A DNA stretch of 64,000 bases from positions 1,007,001 to 1,071,000 of the forward strand of contig JAWKLJ010000002.1 in assembly GCA_041392805.1 (NCBI GenBank), in the 5' to 3' direction. Of the stretch, positions 35,002 through 44,700 are shown one piece after another. Position 1 is the stretch's first letter. Each line of letters opens with the position of its first letter. Under the pieces are notes generated by a model, which made no database searches, was not told where the DNA came from, and saw only the letters and a program-made list of their open reading frames with translations. A program made the translations under genes and the position numbers. The DNA is from Saprospiraceae bacterium (GTDB lineage: Bacteria > Bacteroidota > Bacteroidia > Chitinophagales > Saprospiraceae).

Positions 35002-37419
35002 TTACCAGGTAAATGTCAAAAGAGAAACCCCTTGTCGCGGCAAGACCAAGGAGATCGTCGTTTTTTCCTGCGTTACCGTTATCCATTCAGGGGCATTGAG
35101 TAAGGCTAGTTTGCCTGCCTTTTCCAATTCGCTGTATTGTCTGGAAGTCGGATGCTTAGGAGAGCCCATTTTTTCCCAAAGGCTATAGGCATTACTATGT
35201 TGGCCATCCACCCGATAATGGTGCGTTAATAGTTTGCCTTTGGGCAATCCTTTGATTTCCAGGGAGATGGGAGAAGGGTTTGCCGGTATATCGTCATCGT
35301 GGTAATTCCAGACCATGATCGTTGCGGTGTGCTCGTCAATAGTAGCTAGGGCACTGATATCTGGCCGTTCTCCCCTCACGCTTGAATCTCGGATGAGTTG
35401 GAAATCGTAGGCCAAATCTCCACTGACGGCTACCCTTTCTCCCTGCATCATGCCAAACATCCGGAAAACATTGAGGACAGGTTTATCTACCCCGTTAGTT
35501 GCCAGGTCTCTGAAGCCATGAAACCAGGGTTGGTCTTCAAACTCGAAAGCCCAGGTAACGGCGCCTTTAAAATGGACGCCAAAATGATCGGCCAGGTCAA
35601 TTTTGCGGGCAAAGGCGGCGGCGGTGTAGCTGGGATACATGGTTCCATTGCGATAGCTGTTTTGCGGATAGATGTCCATGGAGCAAGCGGCGCAGCCTTC
35701 AGGGTCCGATTCTCCGATGACAATGGGCAAGTGTTTGAGTTCGGGAAAGGAAGCGACGATTTCAAAACCCCGGGAAATATCGCGCAATTGCGTTCCCATA
35801 TTCATTTGCACCCGGTTTTCGATAAACTTGGGCCCGCCCTTGGCGTGGAAGGCAATAAAATCGAGCGGAGTGCCGGTTTGACCGGTGGCATGGTTTTTTC
35901 CTTTGATGCAATGTTCCAAAAAGGTCGTGAGAAAGGCTGCTGCTTTATCCCAGGAAGGGCCAGTGGTGTGTGGGCCACCCATGGTGGCTGTGGGCAGGGC
36001 CCGTTTGACGGCATCGGCGGTATAATCGTACAGTTTGATATATTCTTCGGTGGTCCCTTGCCAATAGCCAATATTGGGTTCGTTCCAAAGCTCCCAGTAC
36101 CAGGTTTCGACTTCTTCCTTTCCATAGCGTTCGACCGAATGTTTGACCCATTCGTACACCAAGGCTGCCCATTTCTGGTAGTCCTTGGGCGGGTGTGCCC
36201 AGCCCGTGTAAATGTTAGCGTACTGGTTGCCGGGTTGCCAGTTGTGGCGGTAGGGGTCTGGTTTTACCGAGAGGGCTTCGGGCATAAAGCCAATTTCGAC
36301 GAGCGGTTTCATGCCACGTTGGACATAGGTGTCGAATATGGTATCGATGATAGACCAATTATAGATAGGATTGCCTGCCGCGTCTTCAGTATAGGCATTG
36401 GTCGATCCCCATTTCAAAGCAGGCTTTCCGTCCCCAGTTGTCAAAAGGTTATGGGCACGGACGAAAACCGGGACCGGACTGAGATCGGCTAATTCAGATA
36501 GTAGCTTGCGGCCATCCTTCATATAGGTATAGTTGGGCTCGTCATAGCCAAACCAGGCGTAAACGGGGTCCATTGGCCCTTTCTTTTGCTTGAAATCCAC
36601 TTGAATTTCGACGGGTATAGGTGAAGTCACTTCTTTTCCATCGGGCCCAACCCATTTTGGTTCAATTAATGCCAGGGCTTTTTCGGAATCAATGTAACGT
36701 TCCAAATCACCTAAACCAATGACGGTGTATTGGTTATCATGTAAAAACTTCATGTAGGTTTCAAACAAGGCGGGTGGAGTGGTGACCCAGTCGTGTGCAT
36801 AATCTGGAACGCCGTGGATAGTTAGGACAACTATTTTCCCATCTTTAGCTTCTTTTAATGCGTTTAAAACCCGATCCTTGTCGTCTCCTGATGTACTATA
36901 ACTTGGGATCAGGTAAGGGTGATCGACTTTCGGGTCGTAGGGTCGGGAGCCCCCGATACGGGCGAAGCGATAGTTTTTTTCCTTTAAAACCTCCAAAGCG
37001 GAGGCAGTAGTAAAATAGGCAGGATAAACAAAGGTATGAGGGCGGGGAATCTCGTACTGGCTACATCGATCTTCGATGTATTCCAGTTCGCGGACGATTT
37101 GTGGACGATCTATTTCATTAAGGTGGGTGTGCATCCCGGTGTGATTGCCAATTTCAAAGCCCATGTCGTGCAAGCTTTTAATCTGCTCCCAACTCATATA
37201 TTTCTCCTTATCTTCAAAATCAGGTGGGAATTCGCAAACGTAAAAACTTCCACCAAAACCATATTTTTTTAAAACCTCCGGGACAATCGTCGCGTGTGTA
37301 CTGACCGCATCATCGAAGGTAAGGACGACCAGCTTATCGGGGATAGGCTGTCGAAGTATTTGAGCCTCAAGGGCTATGGTGTAGCATTGGAGGAAAAGGG
37401 CGATTAGGAGGATTCTCAT
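35002..37419 (-). CDS. Polysaccharide deacetylase (CE4)-GH39 fusion
   Basis: The protein has 805 residues and a signal peptide ending ALEAQ. The N-terminal CE4/NodB domain (about 28-245) has TFDDA (34-38), with the metal Asp pair, and HTGMHTH (93-99). The usual TFDDG Gly is Ala. The C-terminal GH39 domain (about 265-690) has acid/base Glu447 in WELWNEPN and nucleophile Glu570 in PIVIGES. GH39 members are beta-xylosidases or alpha-iduronidases. Together the domains suggest removal of acetyl groups and then cleavage of a decorated xylan- or uronan-like glycan. Its ATG overlaps the GH28 stop by 4 bp (ATGA), so the two are translationally coupled. Confidence 0.88.
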   Translation of the reverse strand: MRILLIALFLQCYTIALEAQILRQPIPDKLVVLTFDDAVSTHATIVPEVLKKYGFGGSFYVCEFPPDFEDKEKYMSWEQIKSLHDMGFEIGNHTGMHTHLNEIDRPQIVRELEYIEDRCSQYEIPRPHTFVYPAYFTTASALEVLKEKNYRFARIGGSRPYDPKVDHPYLIPSYSTSGDDKDRVLNALKEAKDGKIVVLTIHGVPDYAHDWVTTPPALFETYMKFLHDNQYTVIGLGDLERYIDSEKALALIEPKWVGPDGKEVTSPIPVEIQVDFKQKKGPMDPVYAWFGYDEPNYTYMKDGRKLLSELADLSPVPVFVRAHNLLTTGDGKPALKWGSTNAYTEDAAGNPIYNWSIIDTIFDTYVQRGMKPLVEIGFMPEALSVKPDPYRHNWQPGNQYANIYTGWAHPPKDYQKWAALVYEWVKHSVERYGKEEVETWYWELWNEPNIGYWQGTTEEYIKLYDYTADAVKRALPTATMGGPHTTGPSWDKAAAFLTTFLEHCIKGKNHATGQTGTPLDFIAFHAKGGPKFIENRVQMNMGTQLRDISRGFEIVASFPELKHLPIVIGESDPEGCAACSMDIYPQNSYRNGTMYPSYTAAAFARKIDLADHFGVHFKGAVTWAFEFEDQPWFHGFRDLATNGVDKPVLNVFRMFGMMQGERVAVSGDLAYDFQLIRDSSVRGERPDISALATIDEHTATIMVWNYHDDDIPANPSPISLEIKGLPKGKLLTHHYRVDGQHSNAYSLWEKMGSPKHPTSRQYSELEKAGKLALLNAPEWITVTQEKTTISLVLPRQGVSLLTFTW

Positions 37420-39326
37420 TTATATTGAAGTTTAAAACTTTTACCTGTTTTTTCGATGACCAGGGATTGTTCTTCCGCATGGTAGGTCCAGCTATCCGAA
37501 CCGGTAACGCTTTGGGGCGGTTTCTCTGATTTTATATTGAAAACCCAGTGGTGATCCTTTTGCCCCATCACCTCAATTCCACCGGGTTGAACCGTGTTGG
37601 AAATCTTCAGCGGTGAAAAATAAAATCCATCGCCGAGTGGTTCCTGGAATTCTATGCTACTACTTTCATTTGGAAAAACAAATACGCTTATCTCCTCAAG
37701 AGGCGGAATGGTGTCACCCTCAAATATAAGCATTTCTGTGGCCGAATTTACTGGAATAATAAACGGAGGATCGTTTTTAGTCAATAGATTGGCTATTTGA
37801 GCTGCGACACTTTGTTGCGGTTTTGCGGATGCCCCATCCACACCAGCTGCTTGTGGAAAAAAAGTAGGGTGTTCGATCTGTGTACTGTTTTTGAAAAGGA
37901 TGGAGTCTTGACTTTGGGTTGTTAAAGAAACATTTTTCATACGCCACTGGTTGGCATAATGGAGTGATCCACTTTTTTCGGCTTCGATGGTGATGTTTTC
38001 CCAAGTCAGGTTGCGAATCGGTTTTTCGGGAAAAGCATTGGCGTAAAAAGCCTCTTTGGCACCTTCCACGGTGATATTGCTCAATCTGATATTGCGAAAC
38101 TCCGGAATGCCGCGCTCGGGTGGTTCTACGACTTGTGTGAGCAGTTTCCAGCGGTCTTGGATTTCCGCTTCCGGAATTGTTGCAGGAATGCTTGGATAAC
38201 TGTATTCCGGGTACCAATTGAGCTCAAAATGGAAAGGGCTGTCAACGTCTTTCATTTTGATGTCGTGAAACCAGATGTTTTCGATTAATCCACCGCGCAC
38301 CTGGGCGGATTTAAATCGAATACCAGTATTGGTGCCGATGGCTTCTAGTCCATACACCTCAATATTGCGCATTCCGCCTGACGTTTCACTGCCGATGGTG
38401 AATAGGCCATGCCCGGAACGGGTAATACAATTGCGGTAAACGATGTTTTCGGCTGGGCGATTGACGCGGAGGCCATCGGCATCTCTTCCAGCTTTGATGC
38501 AAAGGTTATCATCATTGCAGTCGATATCGCAATTTTCAACTAAAATATCCTTGGAAGAATCGCTATTGATACCATCCGAACTAGGGCCAAAGCCACCGAT
38601 GTTATTGCGGATAATGAGTCCGTCGACGTAAATACGTTCGCTATAGGTTAGGGAAATGGTCCAAAAACCGGCGCGTTTTACGGTGAAATCTTTTAGTAAG
38701 ACATCTTCAGATTCATAGACCACTACGGGGCGTACCCGTTTACAATCGTAGTCGACTGCCCAGCGGATGTCTTTTTCCTTATACTCCACCCACATGCCAC
38801 CGCTGCGTGGAGGATCGCCCCAGAATTTATCCCACCAAAACTTGCCATTGCCATCAATGATCCCTTTTCCGGTGATCCGTACATTTTTTTGCTGGTAGAC
38901 ATTAATGAGTGCCGAAGGCCATTCCATTTCTAGCCCTGCAATTCGCGTTTTGTGTTCCGGATACTGGCTGTCATCCTGTATAGCCTGGATGGTCACCCCC
39001 TCGTCCAAATGGAGTTCCACATTGGATTTCAGGAAAAGTGCGCCAGATAGGAAAGTGCCTTGTGGGAAAATGACCTTTCCTCCGCCTGCTTTTGCAGCGG
39101 CATCGATCGTCATTTGGATGGCCTGCGTGGCTAAGGTTTGGCCATCGCCGATGGCTCCATTATCCGCCACATTAAAGGTCTGATCGGGAATGGTGACGAA
39201 AGCAGGGTCGTAGAAAATAGATTCGAGGCGAGTGACCAACTCACTTTTATCGTTTTTAGGTTTTTCCTTACAACTAAAAAGGAAGGTAAGAAGGAAAAAG
39301 GGAAAAAAGAGGTATAGACTTCTCAT
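37416..39326 (-). CDS. GH28 polygalacturonase-like lipoprotein
   Basis: From the ATG at 39326 the protein has 636 residues, starting MRSLYLFFPFFLLTFLFSC, a lipoprotein signal with lipobox Cys19. The longer frame to 39356 lacks a reason to be used. Right-handed beta-helix and GH28 motifs appear: TLATQAIQMTIDAAAKAGGG, GPSSDGINSDSS with the catalytic Asp region, CNDDNLCIKAG, RSGHGLFTIGSE (GHG) and GIRFKSAQVRGG (RxK). It should cleave pectin-like alpha-galacturonan, or exo-type variants, at the cell surface. It is the first gene of a two-gene operon with the CE4-GH39 fusion, and a 5'-leader hairpin precedes it. Confidence 0.9.
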   Translation of the reverse strand: MRSLYLFFPFFLLTFLFSCKEKPKNDKSELVTRLESIFYDPAFVTIPDQTFNVADNGAIGDGQTLATQAIQMTIDAAAKAGGGKVIFPQGTFLSGALFLKSNVELHLDEGVTIQAIQDDSQYPEHKTRIAGLEMEWPSALINVYQQKNVRITGKGIIDGNGKFWWDKFWGDPPRSGGMWVEYKEKDIRWAVDYDCKRVRPVVVYESEDVLLKDFTVKRAGFWTISLTYSERIYVDGLIIRNNIGGFGPSSDGINSDSSKDILVENCDIDCNDDNLCIKAGRDADGLRVNRPAENIVYRNCITRSGHGLFTIGSETSGGMRNIEVYGLEAIGTNTGIRFKSAQVRGGLIENIWFHDIKMKDVDSPFHFELNWYPEYSYPSIPATIPEAEIQDRWKLLTQVVEPPERGIPEFRNIRLSNITVEGAKEAFYANAFPEKPIRNLTWENITIEAEKSGSLHYANQWRMKNVSLTTQSQDSILFKNSTQIEHPTFFPQAAGVDGASAKPQQSVAAQIANLLTKNDPPFIIPVNSATEMLIFEGDTIPPLEEISVFVFPNESSSIEFQEPLGDGFYFSPLKISNTVQPGGIEVMGQKDHHWVFNIKSEKPPQSVTGSDSWTYHAEEQSLVIEKTGKSFKLQYK

Positions 39327-39345
39327 ATTGAAAATCTCGTAAACA

Positions 39346-39401
39346 GCTAAGGGCACTAAGTATCACAAAGGTTTAGACTTGGTGAACTAAGTGCCCTTAG
39401 C
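39346..39401. promoter_or_regulatory. Stem-loop in the GH28-GH39 operon leader
   Basis: GCTAAGGGCACT (39346-39357) and AGTGCCCTTAGC (39390-39401) are perfect complements. The loop contains further partly paired bases. The structure ends 19 bp upstream of the start codon at 39326, so it would be the 5' leader of the operon mRNA. Confidence 0.6.
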
Positions 39402-39779
39402 TAAATTACTGAACTAGTTATGAAAAAACATTTTTTATCTTTCAAATAATATTATTGCAATGTAGGTTGTTTTTTAATAATTATTTGGAAAACAATTATT
39501 AAATCGGTATTATATTCTATACAAAGGTAAGTAAGGAGTGCCTGAAAACTATTCTGCACTATTCTGTTCAAACAAGCTTTTGGCACTTTTCCACTTCAAA
39601 ACCATGAACGACCAATCGATTTATTGAAAATGTGGCATAAATAATCCCTGGCATTGGTTTTTATGTTAATTTTAGAAACTGGTTTGAGCAGGCATCATTG
39701 GCCGAAAATTAGCGTTTGAAGGTGAAGGCTTGCCCAATTAGGTGCTAAATAGAAAATATAAAATATAGCCACGACAAAT
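39402..39779. other. Divergent intergenic region, GH28 operon and sdaA
   Basis: This is 378 bp of AT-rich sequence with no supported gene or repeat. It presumably carries the promoters of both divergent transcription units. Confidence 0.5.
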
Positions 39780-41387
39780 ATGAATTACCCAAGCATTTTC
39801 AACGATGTACTTGGCCCTGTCATGCGAGGGCCTTCCAGTTCCCATTGTGCCGCTTCCCTAAGGATTGGCCGGATATGCAGGGACTTGATGGATGGGCAGC
39901 TCCAGCAGGTGGTGGTACAGTACGACCCACAAGGTTCTTTGGCGACAACCCACAAAAGCCAGGGTTCGGATATGGGGCTTTTTGGCGGCCTGTTGGGGTG
40001 GGAGGCAGATGAGGAGCGTTTGCCCCACTACCAGGAAGCAATAGCAGCGGCAGGCATTGACATTCAAATAAAAATTGAACCGATCCATGCGGATCATCCC
40101 AATACCTATAAATTGAGCCTATTCAATGACCTGGAGATGCGGGAATTGACGGCTATTTCTACAGGGGGAGGGATGATAGAGGTGGTTGCTATTGATGGTT
40201 GCAAGGTGAGTATGTATGGCGACTTTTTTGAAACCTTGGTTTATGTAACGGAAAAGGAAACAGCACAGATCTTGGCCTATTTGGAGGCAACTATTGAAAG
40301 TGATGCGCTGATTGTTTGTACAGGTAGAACGCGTTTTATCCAGGTCAAATCTCAAGCCTTTTTGCCAGCTAATATCTTAAAAGAACTGCAAGAGATGGAA
40401 GGGGTAAGCTTGGTCAAACAGCTGCACCCTGTATTGCCGGTTCCCTCGCGAAAAAACCTGAGTGTGCCTTTCCTAACCTGTGAAGAAATGCTTGCTTATA
40501 ATGAAAAAAAGCAGCTTGAACTTTGGGAATTGGCGATATATTATGAAAGTGCCAGGGGAAATTTGCCCCATGAAGAAGTCTACGCCCGCATGAAAAACCT
40601 CCTAAATATCATGCGTAATGCCATTCAGCTTGGCTTGCAAGGGACAAAGTATCAAGACCGGATATTAGGTGCACAATCCATAGATTTTCAATCCAAAATG
40701 GATACGGGAGGGTTGGTCAAAGGAGATGTGCTCAATCGGATCATTTTATACGTGTCGGCGATGATGGAGGTGAAGAGCTCGATGGGTGTCATTGTAGCCG
40801 CCCCGACGGCAGGCTCCTGTGGCGCACTGCCTGGAGCCGTGATCGGAACGGCTTCGGCCCTGGATCTATCCGAAGACGAGGAGATAAAAGCCATGCTGGT
40901 GGCAGGGTTGATCGGCGTATTTATCTCGGCCCACGCTACATTTGCAGCAGAGGTAGGCGGGTGTATGGCAGAGTGTGGCTCTGGCTCCGGTATGGCCGCC
41001 GCGGCGATCGTCAGTTTGGCCAAAGGCAGCCTGGAACAATCCCTGTCAGCAGCCTCTCAGGCATTGCAGAATTCGTTGGGAATGATCTGTGATCCTATTG
41101 CCAATAGGGTAGAGGCGCCCTGTTTAGGAAGAAATGTTCTGGCAGCATCCAATGCCCTTTCTTGTGCCAATATGGCTTTGGCCAATTACGATTCTTTAAT
41201 TCCATTGGATGAGGTGATCGAAACGATGGATAAAGTAGGGAATAGTATTGCTCATGAGTTGAGGTGCACCGCGCTGGGCGGGTTGTCCATCACAAAGACT
41301 TCCAGGGAGATCGAAGCGCGATTGAATGACACCCCTACGGGGGAAGATACGCTGGCTGTAGCGGCTCGACGGTTTAAGATTTGTTGA
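39780..41387 (+). CDS. sdaA: L-serine ammonia-lyase, iron-sulfur dependent (fused beta-alpha)
   Basis: The enzyme deaminates L-serine to pyruvate and ammonia with a [4Fe-4S] cluster. The protein has 535 residues. The beta domain is N-terminal, with VLGPVMRGPSSSHCAASLRIGR and an ACT-like section. The alpha domain from about residue 250 holds TAGSCGALPGA, GGCMAECGSGSGMAAAA and GMICDPIANRVEAPCLGRN, which supply the cluster cysteines. It is thus the single-chain form. No operon partner is visible. Confidence 0.95.
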   Translation: MNYPSIFNDVLGPVMRGPSSSHCAASLRIGRICRDLMDGQLQQVVVQYDPQGSLATTHKSQGSDMGLFGGLLGWEADEERLPHYQEAIAAAGIDIQIKIEPIHADHPNTYKLSLFNDLEMRELTAISTGGGMIEVVAIDGCKVSMYGDFFETLVYVTEKETAQILAYLEATIESDALIVCTGRTRFIQVKSQAFLPANILKELQEMEGVSLVKQLHPVLPVPSRKNLSVPFLTCEEMLAYNEKKQLELWELAIYYESARGNLPHEEVYARMKNLLNIMRNAIQLGLQGTKYQDRILGAQSIDFQSKMDTGGLVKGDVLNRIILYVSAMMEVKSSMGVIVAAPTAGSCGALPGAVIGTASALDLSEDEEIKAMLVAGLIGVFISAHATFAAEVGGCMAECGSGSGMAAAAIVSLAKGSLEQSLSAASQALQNSLGMICDPIANRVEAPCLGRNVLAASNALSCANMALANYDSLIPLDEVIETMDKVGNSIAHELRCTALGGLSITKTSREIEARLNDTPTGEDTLAVAARRFKIC

Positions 41388-41799
41388 GGGGAATGAAAAT
41401 CGGCCTTAGTATAATGATGATATTAACACTAAAGGGTATAAAAAAATAATATTATATAAATGTAAATTCATTGTAACTTTATAGTTAATTTTTCGTATCC
41501 TTGATAAAGGATTTCCCTATTAATGATTAAAACTAAAAAGAATATCCCCCCCGCTGGATAGATTATATTTATTGCGCTTTAAATTCCTTTTAGATTAAAC
41601 TGTTTTGAGTATAATTAGGAGTAATAACAAATGACTTGTGTATTAGCATATAAATAATGCTCTAATCATCCTAATAAACGCTAGATTCCCTCCCCCCGCT
41701 ATAGTGTCTATGTAATGTTCTATTAATCAGATTAATAGGTTTTTTTTATTGAAAAAAACTGTATATAAGCTAAGCTAAAATCCATAAATAAACCTCAGC
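41388..41799. other. Upstream region of the giant adhesin gene
   Basis: This is 412 bp of very AT-rich sequence containing two copies of a C-rich word, CCCCCCGCT (ending at 41555 and 41700, 145 bp apart), each followed by a GATAG or ATAG. No gene is seen. The two boxes may be regulatory sites for the adhesin promoter. Confidence 0.4.
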
Positions 41800-44700
41800 A
41801 TGAATAAGCTTTTACTCCTTTTAATGTTAGGTGTGTCATTTATCGTTCAAGGTCAAAATCTCACCTTCTCGGTCGAAAGAGGCTTTTATGATGCGCCCTT
41901 TCAATTGGCCATCAGCACTGATTTAGGCGGTGGGGCGATCAGGTATACCACAGATGGGTCGCCTCCAACGACGACGAATGGATTGATTTATAGTGGAGAA
42001 ATTACCATATCCACTACTTCCGTAATTCGGGCGATTGCCTATGCGGGAGCCAATAGCACGCCAGTCATTACCCATACCTATTTGTTTTTAAATGATGTGA
42101 TCAATCAGCCTGCAACCATACCTGGGTGGCCTAATAATGTTTATGATTTAGGATCGGGAAATGCCCAGGCGACACATGATTATGAGATGGATCCTTTAGT
42201 GGTAAATGATCCAGCTTATAGCAGTGTTATCATTGATGGCATGAAAGCCATTCCCACGATGTCCATCGTCATGGATAAAAATAAGTTTTTGGACATGTAT
42301 GATGGAACGGCAGCAGAGGCGACTTCTGTTGAGGTTTTATATCCAGATCAACCTGGGCAAAGTGAACAATTCAATATAGGAGTTGAATCCCATAGTCATT
42401 TGCGACTAAAGCGCTCCTTTAAACTCGTGATTGAGGCGCCTTATTCTGAGGGAATCAATTCCAATTTATTTAAGAAGGGGCCATTAAATGGCGCGAATGC
42501 AGCAACGCACTTTGAGGAAACAAAGATTATCCTCAGAGGCGGTAATAATCGCTCTTGGGCTAGAAACTGGAATCCGGATAGAACGACCTATACGAGAGAT
42601 GAATGGTTAAGGGCCTCTCAATTAGCCGTTTCTGGCATTGGCAAGCGAGGAACATTTGTGCATCTTTATGTAAATGGCTTATACTGGGGCTTATATAATC
42701 CAGTAGAAAGGCAAGATGCTGGATTTATGGTGGAATACTTCGGTGGGGTTTTTGATGATTGGATGACCTTAAACCATGGTGGTGTAAGAAGTGGCGATGA
42801 CACCCGATACCAATACCTGGTTAATACCCTCATTAACGAAGACATGACCGTGGCTGCCAATTATGAGGAGGCAAAACAATATATAGACCCTGAGAAATTT
42901 TGTGATTACCTTATTGTTACTTGGATGACAGGTACGACCGATTGGCCAAATAATAACTTTTATGGTGGAAATCGGAATACCCCTCCTGAACCATTTATGT
43001 ACTACTGCTGGGACGGCGAATGGTCCTGGGATACCACCAACGGGTCAAGTGAAGGCGGCTGGGTACACCCGCAATTTGTCAATACTGCCACAGGAGAAGG
43101 CGCCATAGATAAAATATGGCATAGCTTGAGAAGAAATGATCAATTTATGCAATTGTTTGCCGATCGGGTATACAAGCATTGTTTTAATGGTGGCCCATTG
43201 AGTGATGCTGCCTCCATTGCCCGATGGACTACCCTCAATAACTTTATTGAAACAGCTATCATTGGCGAATCTGCCCGATGGGGGGATGCCCTGGAAGATG
43301 GACGACGAAGGACCAAAAACGATGACTGGACACCAGAAGTGAATCGCTTAGCGGGTTTAATGAATGGAAATGTTGATCGGTTTATCCAAGCATTAATTGA
43401 AGAAGGTTACTATTCAACCCTTGAGGCCCCAGCCTTTAATAATGAGGGAGGATCGGTAGTGACAGGTTTTGAACTGATCATTACGAATCCTAATAGTCAA
43501 GGGCAGATTTATTATACTATAGATGGATCAGATCCTCGGACGGCTGAAGGCGCCTTGTCTTCTTCAGCTATTTTATATACAGGCCCACTAGTGGTCAATG
43601 ATAATTTAACCTTAAATGCCCGGATAAAAAACAATAATGAATGGAGTGCTTTGCATCAGGCAGGTTATGCTCCTTTAAGCCTGTACATTAATGAGTTTTT
43701 GGCCAGTAACGGAACGGGAATTACAGATGAAGGAGGCGTGTTTGAAGACTGGATCGAAATTTATAATGGAGGATCTCAACCTGCCAATATTGGTGGGATG
43801 TACATAACGGACAATTTGCTAGACCTTACTAAATGGCAAATTCCTGATACAGATCCGACGGCAACGACTATTCCCGCAGGTGGCCATCTTTTGTTATGGG
43901 CTGATAACCAACCGGAGGAAGGGGTACTTCATGTAAATATTAAATTAGGTGCAAGTGGCGAGCAAATAGGCTTATCTCATTTATCTGGTGGTTCGGTGGA
44001 AATCCTGGATTCCCTCACTTTCGGACCTCAGGTCTCAGATGTTTCCTTTGGCCGATTTCCAGATGGAGACCCTTTGTTTAGAGAATTTACTAGTCCAACC
44101 CCTGGTTTGCCAAATGAGCTTCCCTTCGAAGGTTCGCTTTATATCAATGAATTTTTGGCCAGTAATGGGACTGGCATTACGGATGAAAGTGGTGTTTTTG
44201 AAGATTGGGTGGAGATTTATAATGCAGGAGATGAGGCCGTTGATATTGGCGGTTTGTATATAACCGATGATTTGACCAACCCTACTAAATGGCAAATTCC
44301 AACTACAGACCCTGGTCTGACAACTATTCCAGCCAAAGGTTTCCTTGTGTTATGGGCAGATAACCAGCCTGAGGAGGGGCCGCTGCATGTCAATATAAAA
44401 CTAAGTGCAGGTGGGGAACAATTAGGATTGGTAGAGGTCATTGGCGCAGATATTGGTTTTCTGGATTCCTTGACCTTCACAACGCAGCTGACGGACGTCT
44501 CTACAGGCCGGTTTCCTGATGGGAGTGAGACCTTAAAGGCCTTTTATGCACCGACACCAGGAAGTTCAAATATTATCCCATTTGTCTCCAATTTGTGGAT
44601 TAATGAAATTCAGCCCATCAATAATACTTCTATTACGGATGAGTTTGGGGAGAATGATAGCTGGATTGAAATTTATAACAACAATGAGGAAGCCGTAGAT

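Noticed and set aside
35398..36492. 364-codon plus-strand open frame
   Set aside because: It lies antisense within the CE4-GH39 gene, has no signal or domain, and its sense strand has intact catalytic motifs.
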